Origin: DASPXY01 sp038227745
GTDB taxonomy: Bacteria; Planctomycetota; Planctomycetia; Gemmatales; Gemmataceae
Length of the DNA stretch: 16,496 nucleotides
Assembly: GCA_038227745.1 (NCBI GenBank)
Contig: JBBRPS010000125.1
Coordinates: 1 to 16,496, forward strand
Direction of reading: 5' to 3'
The notes beneath the pieces were generated by a model. It did not search any database, was not told the DNA's origin, and worked only from the letters and a program-made list of their open reading frames with translations. Shown in pieces: positions 8,643 to 15,028 of this stretch; the stretch's first letter is position 1; every line of letters begins with the position of its first letter. Position numbers and translations under genes: made by a program.

Positions 8643-9248
8643 ATGGTGAGTGTGACTGCGGCAACGTTTACCCTGAAGACCCTGGTGGTCGCGGACGACC
8701 CGGCCCTGCGCCGGTCCCTCAAGCAGACTCTTGAAGGCCGGTGCGGCTGTGAGGTCATGGGAGAGGCCGCCACCGGGTCCGAGATGGTGCGGGCCACCTT
8801 GACCCAGGAACCCGACGTACTCGTCTTCGACGTACGCCTCCGGGATGGCAGCGGCCTGGATGCCTTGAAGCAAATTTACCAGGAACGGCCCACCGCGGCC
8901 GTCGCCATCGCCGAGGAGCGCGACCAGGAACTGGTGCGGCGCGTCCTGGGCGAGTACCACATGGGCTATCTTCTCAAGCCCGTGAGCGCCCACGAGTTGG
9001 AGCCGGCCGTGATGGTGGCCTGGGCGCGCTGGAACACCTGCCGCCAACTCCAGGACGAGAACAACAACCTCCGCCAGACGCTGCAAAACCGCAAGCTCAT
9101 CGAGCGGGCCAAGGGCGTGCTGATGAAGCGCTTCCGCTGCGCCGAGGACGTCGCCTTCCGCCGCCTCCAGCGCGGTGCCATGAACCAGCGGACCACCATG
9201 GTCAACCTCGCGCAGTCGGTGCTCAACGGCGTGGAAGTGGACATCTGA
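8643..9248 (+). CDS. Receiver-ANTAR domain response regulator (NasT/AmiR type)
   Basis: ANTAR proteins bind paired RNA hairpins and prevent transcription termination, often in nitrogen or amine metabolism. The 201-residue protein has a receiver domain (about 12-125) with acidic pair Asp18-Asp19, phospho-acceptor Asp63 in VLVFDVRLRDGSG, and Lys112 in YLLKPV. The position that is normally Thr/Ser is Ala in AVAIAEERD (about residue 90), so phosphorylation-dependent switching may be altered. A short coiled-coil-like linker (CRQLQDENNNLRQTLQNR) leads to the ANTAR domain, residues about 148-196, with the signature LIERAKGVLMKRFRCAEDVAFRRLQRGAM. GAGGAG at 8628-8633 lies 9 bases before the chosen ATG; longer in-frame starts would run into the PP2C gene. 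No histidine kinase is adjacent, so its signal partner is unknown. Confidence 0.92.
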   Translation: MVSVTAATFTLKTLVVADDPALRRSLKQTLEGRCGCEVMGEAATGSEMVRATLTQEPDVLVFDVRLRDGSGLDALKQIYQERPTAAVAIAEERDQELVRRVLGEYHMGYLLKPVSAHELEPAVMVAWARWNTCRQLQDENNNLRQTLQNRKLIERAKGVLMKRFRCAEDVAFRRLQRGAMNQRTTMVNLAQSVLNGVEVDI

Positions 9249-9280
9249 CACGTTCTCGGATACATCTGTTCCGTATCGAA

Positions 9281-9320
9281 AAGCTTCCCAGGGAGGCGAC
9301 CCTAGCCCTCTGGGAAGCTT
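9281..9320 (+). terminator. Hairpin after the ANTAR gene, possible terminator
   Basis: AAGCTTCCCA (9281-9290) and TGGGAAGCTT (9311-9320) are perfect reverse complements, and the stem can extend inward by three pairs including one G-U. It starts 32 bases after the ANTAR stop. No U-run follows on the plus strand (CTTGCAC), so termination would be weak. AAAA precedes it, which would give a T-run only for a minus-strand transcript, and no minus-strand gene is seen. The right arm overlaps a sigma-54-like site. Confidence 0.5.
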
Positions 9321-9326
9321 CTTGCA
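9311..9326 (+). promoter_or_regulatory. Sigma-54-like promoter upstream of glgX
   Basis: TGGGAAGCTTCTTGCA matches TGGCACGNNNNTTGCW at 10 of 12 defined positions. GG (9312-9313) and GC (9324-9325) have the correct 10-base spacing. The predicted start is near 9337, so glgX would have an unusually long leader of about 189 bases. The first ten bases also form the right arm of the hairpin at 9281-9320, which weakens the call because those bases have another explanation. Confidence 0.42.
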
Positions 9327-9401
9327 CATTAACACGCACGCTTCTTCCCAGAACCTGGTCACTCCTCTGCCGGAAGCGAACGGACTCTGCTTTATTCTGA
9401 A

Positions 9402-9425
9402 CATGCGCCCACTCATCGGCGCATG
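9402..9425 (+). promoter_or_regulatory. Hairpin in the glgX leader
   Basis: CATGCGCC (9402-9409) pairs with GGCGCATG (9418-9425) around the 8-base loop CACTCATC. It lies within the 277-base ANTAR-glgX gap, in the leader predicted from the site at 9311. It might be an RNA control element or a protein-binding dyad. The loop does not fit the ANTAR six-base consensus. I see no open reading frame of note in this gap. Confidence 0.35.
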
Positions 9426-9525
9426 GAAGAGTCTGCCCGGACGTCGGCATACCTTTTGCCTCATCTGCCTCCGCACACAACAGCGGTGAAGCCGTTACCC
9501 TCGAACCGATCAAGGAGATGAGTTC

Positions 9526-11757
9526 ATGAGAGTCTGGCCGGGACGGCCTTATCCCCTGGGTACTACCTGGGATGGGGCCGGCGTCAACTTCGCGCTGTTC
9601 TCCGAGCAGGCGACCAAGGTCGAGCTGTGCCTGTTCGACGCGGTCGATGCCGCGCACGAATCCATGAGTATCGCCCTGCCCGAGCACACCGACCAGGTGT
9701 GGCACGCCTACCTGCCCGACGTGCTGCCCGAGCAGCTCTACGGCTACCGCGTTCACGGGCCTTACGAACCGGCCAAGGGACACCGCTTCAACCCCGCCAA
9801 GGTCGTCCTCGACCCCTACGCCAAGGCCATCGGCCGCGACCTCCGGTGGGACGACTCGTTGTTCGGCTACAAGATCGGCGACCCGGAAGCCGACCTGTCG
9901 CTCGACCCGCGCGACAACGCGGCCTTCTGCCCCCTGGCGTCCATCGTGGACAGCGCCTTCACCTGGGGCGACGACCGGCCGCCGCGCACCCCCTGGCACA
10001 AGACGTTCATCTACGAGCTGCACGTCAAGGGCTTCAGCGAGTTGCACCCCGAGGTGCCGGAGAAGCTGCGCGGCACTTATGTCGGCCTGGCGTCGGAGGC
10101 CGCCGTCCAGCACCTGCTCAGCCTCGGGGTGACGGCCGTCGAACTGATGCCGGTCCACCACCACGTCGATGACCGCAACCTGATCGAGAAGAAGTTGACG
10201 AACTACTGGGGCTACAACACGCTGGCGTTCTTCGCCCCCGACCTGCGCTACGCCCCCGCCCAGGAGGCGCGCCAGAGCGTGCAGCAGTTCAAGATGATGG
10301 TCCGCGCCCTGCACGCAGCGGGCATTGAGGTGATCCTCGACGTGGTCTACAACCACACTGCCGAGGGCAACCAGATGGGGCCGACGCTGTCGATGCGCGG
10401 CATCGACAACGCCAGCTACTACCGCCTGTCGCCGGAGGACCCGCGCTACTACATGGACTTCACCGGCTGCGGCAACACGCTCAACATGCAGCACCCGCGC
10501 GTCCTGCAGCTCATCATGGACAGCCTGCGCTACTGGGTGCTGGAGATGCACGTGGACGGCTTCCGCTTCGACCTCGCGAGCACGCTGGCGCGCGAGCTGT
10601 TCGAGGTGGATAAGCTGGGCGCCTTCTTCGACATCATCCACCAGGACCCGGTGCTGTCGCAGGTCAAGCTGATCGCCGAGCCGTGGGATGTCGGCCCCGG
10701 CGGCTACCAGGTCGGCAACTTCCCGGCGGGCTGGACGGAGTGGAACGGCAAGTACCGCGACAGCGTGCGGCGTTTCTGGAAGGGCGACGGCGGCACCGCC
10801 TCGGAATTCGCCACGCGCCTGGCCGGCAGCAGCGACCTGTACGCCTGGAGCGGTCGCGCTCCCTACGCCAGCATCAACTTCATCACCTGCCACGACGGCT
10901 TCACCCTGGAGGACCTCGTCAGTTTCAACGAGAAGCACAACGAGGCCAACGGCGAGGGCAACAAGGACGGCGCCAACGACAACAACAGCTGGAACTGCGG
11001 CGTCGAGGGGCCGGCCGACGACCCCGCCGTCTACGCCCTGCGCGCCCGGCAGAAGCGCAACTTCATCGCCACGCTGCTGCTCTCCGAGGGCGTGCCGATG
11101 CTGTGCGGCGGCGACGAGCTTGGCCACACCCAGCGCGGCAACAACAACGCCTACTGCCACGACGACGACCTGACGTGGCTGCATTGGGACCTGAGTCCCG
11201 AGCAGCAGGAGTTCCTGGAGTTCGTGCGCAAGGTGGCCCAGATCTGGCGGCTGCAGCCGGTCTTCCAGCGGCGGAAGTTTTTCCACGGCCGGAAGATCCG
11301 CGGCTCGGGCGTGGCGGACATTTCCTGGTACGACCCGTCGGGGAGCGAGATGTCCGACGAGGCGTGGAACGCCGGCTTCGTGAAGTGCCTGGGCGTCCGG
11401 TTGGCGGGCGACCTGATCGGCGACGTGGACGAGCGCGGCGAACTGATCGTGGGCGACACGCTGCTGCTGCTGCTCAACGCGCACCACGAGGCCATTTCGT
11501 TCGCGCTGCCGGCGACGAAGCCGGAGCACCACTGGGAGCGGTTGCTGGAAACCGCCGTCACGAGGGGGGACGGCGACCTGACGGTGTTGCAGGGCGGCGA
11601 CAAATACAAGATCGAGGGCCGCTCGCTGGCCGTGCTGCGGACGCGGCTGCCCCACGAGACGGGGCAGACGGTCTCCGGCTCGGAGATGGACACCCTGCGC
11701 AAGGACATGCGGCGGCAGCCGCAGTCGAGTACGTCACCGGCGTTCAGCGCGAGTTGA
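9526..11757 (+). CDS. glgX: Glycogen debranching enzyme, GlgX/TreX type (GH13)
   Basis: This enzyme hydrolyses alpha-1,6 branch points of glycogen or limit dextrins in the cytoplasm, releasing linear maltooligosaccharides. The 743-residue protein starts with a CBM48-like domain (about 1-140; YPLGTTWDGAGVNFALFSEQATKVELCLFD, written here as the region near residues 6-35). The GH13 barrel follows: region I VVYNHT, nucleophile Asp349 in DGFRFDLAS, acid/base Glu385 in LIAEPWD, and transition-state Asp457 in FITCHDGFT. GGDELGHTQRGNNNAYCHD is characteristic of the GlgX/TreX subfamily. AAGGAG (9512-9517) lies 8 bases before the ATG. treY begins 38 bases downstream, so the two are probably co-transcribed; this pairing favours a TreX-like role feeding trehalose synthesis. 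Substrate range (phosphorylase-limit glycogen versus amylopectin) cannot be told from sequence. Confidence 0.95.
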   Translation: MRVWPGRPYPLGTTWDGAGVNFALFSEQATKVELCLFDAVDAAHESMSIALPEHTDQVWHAYLPDVLPEQLYGYRVHGPYEPAKGHRFNPAKVVLDPYAKAIGRDLRWDDSLFGYKIGDPEADLSLDPRDNAAFCPLASIVDSAFTWGDDRPPRTPWHKTFIYELHVKGFSELHPEVPEKLRGTYVGLASEAAVQHLLSLGVTAVELMPVHHHVDDRNLIEKKLTNYWGYNTLAFFAPDLRYAPAQEARQSVQQFKMMVRALHAAGIEVILDVVYNHTAEGNQMGPTLSMRGIDNASYYRLSPEDPRYYMDFTGCGNTLNMQHPRVLQLIMDSLRYWVLEMHVDGFRFDLASTLARELFEVDKLGAFFDIIHQDPVLSQVKLIAEPWDVGPGGYQVGNFPAGWTEWNGKYRDSVRRFWKGDGGTASEFATRLAGSSDLYAWSGRAPYASINFITCHDGFTLEDLVSFNEKHNEANGEGNKDGANDNNSWNCGVEGPADDPAVYALRARQKRNFIATLLLSEGVPMLCGGDELGHTQRGNNNAYCHDDDLTWLHWDLSPEQQEFLEFVRKVAQIWRLQPVFQRRKFFHGRKIRGSGVADISWYDPSGSEMSDEAWNAGFVKCLGVRLAGDLIGDVDERGELIVGDTLLLLLNAHHEAISFALPATKPEHHWERLLETAVTRGDGDLTVLQGGDKYKIEGRSLAVLRTRLPHETGQTVSGSEMDTLRKDMRRQPQSSTSPAFSAS

Positions 11758-11795
11758 CGCGGGAGCCAGGCCCCTCCCTTTCCTTGAAGGACGTT

Positions 11796-14700
11796 ATGGT
11801 TGACGAGATTGACACCCTCCTGGCGCAGACGGTGGAAGAGATCACCGCCCGCCGGCGCTTCCCCGAGGCGACCTACCGTCTGCAGTTCCACGCCGGCTTC
11901 ACCTTCCGCGATGCCCTGCGCATCGTCCCCTACTTGCACGACCTGGGCGTCACGCACTGCTACGCCTCGCCCTATCTGAAGGCGCGGCCGGGCAGCCAGC
12001 ACGGTTACGACATCACCGACCACAGCCAGCTCAACCCCGAGATCGGCAGCGCGGAGGACTACGACGCCTGGGTCGCCGCCCTGCACGAGCACGGCATGGG
12101 CCAGATCCTCGACATGGTGCCCAACCACATGGGCATCCTCGGCAACGAGAACCCCTGGTGGAACGACGTGCTGGAGAACGGGCCGTCGTCCCCCCAGGCC
12201 GTCTTCTTCGACATCTCCTGGTACTCGTCGCCGCGGCAAGAACTCTGGGGCCGCGTCCTCTTGCCGGTCCTCGGCGCGCCGTACGGCCAGGCGCTGGAGG
12301 CGGGCGAGATCCGCCTGGCCTGCGAGGCCGGCGCGTTCACCGTCCACTACTTCGAGCATCGCTTTCCGCTCGATCCGCACAGCTACGGCCTGATCCTCGG
12401 CCACCGCCTCGGGGAACTGGAAGAGGCGCTGGGGGCCGGGTCGCCCGCGCTGCTCGAATACCAGAGCATCCTGACCGCCGTCAAGCACTTGCCGCTGCGC
12501 TCGGAGACGGCGCCCGCGCGCATGGCCGAACGCCATCGCGAGAAAGAGGTGATCAAGCGGCGCATGGCAGCCCTGGCGCAGGAGAGCGCGGCGGTGCGCG
12601 CCCACCTCGGGCGGGCCCTCGCCGACTTCAACGGCAAACCCGGCGACCGCCACAGCTTCGACCTGCTCGATGGCCTGCTGAACGAGCAGGCGTACCGACT
12701 GTCGTTCTGGCGCGTCGCCTCCGACGAGATCAATTACCGCCGTTTCTTCGACGTCAACGAGCTGGCCGCCCTGAGCATGGAGCGCGCGGAGGTGTTCACG
12801 GCGGCGCACGCGCTCGTTCTGCGCCTGCTCGCCCAGGAGAAGGTCAACGGCTTGCGCATCGACCACCCCGACGGCCTGTACGACCCGAAGCAGTACCTGG
12901 AGCGGTTGCAGCGGCACTACGCTCTGGTCTGCGCCCGCGCCGTGTTCGAGTCGCGCCCGGAGTACCGGGGCCGCGACTGGGAGGAGGTGGAGAAGCCGCT
13001 GCTCGAGGCGATCGCGCGGGCGGGCGACGGTCCGCTGCGGCGGCCGCTGTACGTTGTCGTGGAGAAGATCCTCGGCGCCGCCGAGCCGCTGCTGGAGACC
13101 TGGCCCGTCTACGGGACGACCGGCTACGAGTTCCTCAACGTGCTCAACGGCCTGTTCGTGGATATGGGCGGCGCCGGCGAGATGACGCGACTGTACCGCG
13201 AGTGGGCCAGCGACGACACGCCCTTCGCCGAGCTGATGTATCGCAAGAAGTACCTCATCATGCAGATCTCGCTGTCCAGCGAGCTGCACATGCTGGCCCA
13301 CCAGCTCGACCGGCTGGCGCAGAAGAACCGCTGGTCGCGCGACTTCACGCTCAACACGCTGCGGCACACGCTGCGCGAGGTGATCGCCTGCTTCCCGGTC
13401 TACCGCTCCTACAGCAGCGAGGGTGAAGTGAGCGAGCAGGATCGCAAGTACGTCCTGCGCGCGGTGCGGCGGGCGTCGGCGCGCAACCCGGCCCTGAGCC
13501 CCGCCGTGTTCCACTTCGTGCGCGACACGCTGCTCTTGAAGTACCCGGAGACGGCCGGCGAGGAGGACCGGGCGGAGCAGCGCCGCTTCGTCGGCAAGTT
13601 TCAGCAGGTGACGGGGCCGGTGACGGCCAAGGGACTGGAGGACACCGCGTTCTACAACTACAACCGCATGGTGTCGCTCAACGAGGTCGGCGGCGACCCG
13701 GACCGCTTCGGGATCGCGCCCGACGCGGTCCACCGTTACTACCAGGAGCGGCAGGCGAAATGGCCGTGGGGCCTGTCGGCGACCTCGACGCACGACACGA
13801 AGCGCAGCGAGGACGTGCGCGCCCGTCTGAACGTGCTGTCGGAGATCCCGCGCGAGTGGGGCGAGCGCGTGGCGCGCTGGGGGCAGTTCAACCTGTCGCA
13901 CCGCGTCCAGCTCGAGGACGGCCTGGCGCCGGACGGCAACGAGGAGTACCTGCTCTATCAGACGCTCGTTGGGGCGTGGCCCCTGGAACCCTACACCGCC
14001 GACGACTACGCCGACTTCGTCAAGCGCATCCAGGCCTACCTGGTCAAGGCGCTGCACGAGGCCAAGCTCCACACGAGCTGGATCAACCCGAACACCGAGT
14101 ACGACGAGGCGGTGCAGCAGTTCGTCGGCCGCATCCTCGACGCCGGGGCGAACCGCGCTTTTATCGAGGATGTGCGCGACTTCGCGCGGCGGGTCGGCCA
14201 TTACGGCATGTTCAACTCCCTGGCGCAGACACTGCTGAAGGTCGCGGCGCCGGGCACCGCGGACACCTACCAGGGGACGGAGGTGTGGGATTTCAGTCTT
14301 GTGGACCCAGACAACCGCCGGCCGGTGGATTACGAGCGGCGGGCGCGGCTGCTGAAGGACCTGCGCGAGCGCGTGACGGCGTCGGGCAACGGGCTGGCAA
14401 GCGTCGCGCGGGAGCTGACCGCGGCGAAGGCGGACGGGCGCGTCAAGCTGTACGCCACGCACCGGGCACTGCTGTGCCGTCGCCGGCATCCGGGGCTGTT
14501 CGCCGAGGGCGCTTACCTGCCGGCGCGGGCGACCGGGGCCAGGGCGGACCACGTCTTCGGCTTCGCGCGGCGCCTGGGCAACGCCTGGGCGGTGGTGGCG
14601 GTGCCACGGCTGCTGACGCAGCTGGTGGCGCGCCCCGGCGACCTGCCGCTGGGGCCGGCGGTGTGGCAGGACACGGTGCTGCTCCTGCCCGGCGTCGATC

Positions 14701-14831
14701 CGGCCCTGCGCCTGCGGAACGTGTTCACGGGCGAGACGCTCGCCTTCGCCGAGCGCGACGGCAACCCGTGCCTGCACCTCGCGGAGGTGTTCGCCAGCTT
14801 CCCGGTGGCCTTGTTCGAGGCCGAGAGTTAG
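11796..14831 (+). CDS. treY: Maltooligosyltrehalose synthase (GH13)
   Basis: TreY isomerises the reducing-end alpha-1,4 bond of a maltooligosaccharide to alpha,alpha-1,1, giving maltooligosyltrehalose. TreZ normally then cleaves off trehalose. The 1011-residue protein begins with PEATYRLQFHAGFTFRDA and has YASPYLKARPGSQHGYDITD and LDMVPNHMG, hallmarks of the family. Catalytic residues are nucleophile Asp356 in GLRIDHPDGL, acid/base Glu423 in VVVEKILG and Asp667 in STHDTKRSEDVRARL. YQGTEVWDFSLVDPDNRRPVD near residues 825-845 is also typical. It is at the long end of the family (about 700-1000). The start is the ATG with GAAGGA at 11786-11791, only 4 bases away. Open frame upstream of it overlaps glgX and is not treY-like. 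No treZ follows within the window. Confidence 0.95.
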   Translation: MVDEIDTLLAQTVEEITARRRFPEATYRLQFHAGFTFRDALRIVPYLHDLGVTHCYASPYLKARPGSQHGYDITDHSQLNPEIGSAEDYDAWVAALHEHGMGQILDMVPNHMGILGNENPWWNDVLENGPSSPQAVFFDISWYSSPRQELWGRVLLPVLGAPYGQALEAGEIRLACEAGAFTVHYFEHRFPLDPHSYGLILGHRLGELEEALGAGSPALLEYQSILTAVKHLPLRSETAPARMAERHREKEVIKRRMAALAQESAAVRAHLGRALADFNGKPGDRHSFDLLDGLLNEQAYRLSFWRVASDEINYRRFFDVNELAALSMERAEVFTAAHALVLRLLAQEKVNGLRIDHPDGLYDPKQYLERLQRHYALVCARAVFESRPEYRGRDWEEVEKPLLEAIARAGDGPLRRPLYVVVEKILGAAEPLLETWPVYGTTGYEFLNVLNGLFVDMGGAGEMTRLYREWASDDTPFAELMYRKKYLIMQISLSSELHMLAHQLDRLAQKNRWSRDFTLNTLRHTLREVIACFPVYRSYSSEGEVSEQDRKYVLRAVRRASARNPALSPAVFHFVRDTLLLKYPETAGEEDRAEQRRFVGKFQQVTGPVTAKGLEDTAFYNYNRMVSLNEVGGDPDRFGIAPDAVHRYYQERQAKWPWGLSATSTHDTKRSEDVRARLNVLSEIPREWGERVARWGQFNLSHRVQLEDGLAPDGNEEYLLYQTLVGAWPLEPYTADDYADFVKRIQAYLVKALHEAKLHTSWINPNTEYDEAVQQFVGRILDAGANRAFIEDVRDFARRVGHYGMFNSLAQTLLKVAAPGTADTYQGTEVWDFSLVDPDNRRPVDYERRARLLKDLRERVTASGNGLASVARELTAAKADGRVKLYATHRALLCRRRHPGLFAEGAYLPARATGARADHVFGFARRLGNAWAVVAVPRLLTQLVARPGDLPLGPAVWQDTVLLLPGVDPALRLRNVFTGETLAFAERDGNPCLHLAEVFASFPVALFEAES

Positions 14832-14866
14832 GGCGGTTTGCGCCCGGGTATAGCAGCAGGCGGGGC

Positions 14867-14971
14867 GCGCTTTGGAGTGCGGCGCTCGGCGCCGCTTTCT
14901 TTCTTTTGTTCTTCCCAGGCTCGCAGGCGGAAAAGAAAGAAAGCGGCGCCGAGCGCCGCACTCCAAAGCGC
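14867..14971. repeat. 41-bp perfect inverted repeat between treY and ptsI
   Basis: Arms 14867-14907 and 14931-14971 are exact reverse complements around a 23-base spacer. Each arm combines an outer TTTGGAGTGCGGCGC, an internal near-palindrome GCGGCGCTCGGCGCCGC, and an inner pyrimidine run (CTTTCTTTCTTTT) or its purine complement. The repeat begins 36 bases after the treY stop. It does not share the GTTTAGCC ends, so it is a second repeat class. It could end treY transcription in either direction, but the lack of a terminal T-run and its symmetry suit a mobile palindromic unit at least as well. Confidence 0.9.
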
Positions 14972-14992
14972 CCCCGCGACTCTCACTGCCAT

Positions 14993-15021
14993 TTGACCGC
15001 GCCGCGCGCCCCTGTTACAGT
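14993..15021 (+). promoter_or_regulatory. Possible vegetative promoter of ptsI
   Basis: TTGACC (14993-14998), a 17-base spacer and TACAGT (15016-15021) fit a housekeeping-sigma promoter with 5 of 6 and 4 of 6 consensus matches. The expected start is near 15028, at the ptsI ATG (15029), so the transcript would be leaderless or almost so. This agrees with the absence of a Shine-Dalgarno sequence before the ATG. Confidence 0.45.
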
Positions 15022-15024
15022 AAC
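15014..15024. promoter_or_regulatory. Small dyad over the ptsI -10 region, possible operator
   Basis: GTTAC-A-GTAAC is a perfect 11-base dyad that overlaps the proposed -10 box. A protein bound here would block the promoter. Dyads this short occur by chance, so it is only a candidate. Confidence 0.3.
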
Positions 15025-15028
15025 GAGC

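Noticed and set aside
9393..9398. TATTCT as a vegetative -10 box for glgX
   Set aside because: No acceptable -35 sequence lies 16-18 bases upstream.
9223..11655. Open minus-strand frame of 810 codons opposite glgX
   Set aside because: It is antisense to a complete GH13 enzyme with all catalytic residues; its composition is shadow-like.
11151..14966. Open minus-strand frame of 1271 codons opposite glgX and treY
   Set aside because: It is a codon-bias shadow of treY with no domain, running from the repeat at 14867-14971 into glgX.
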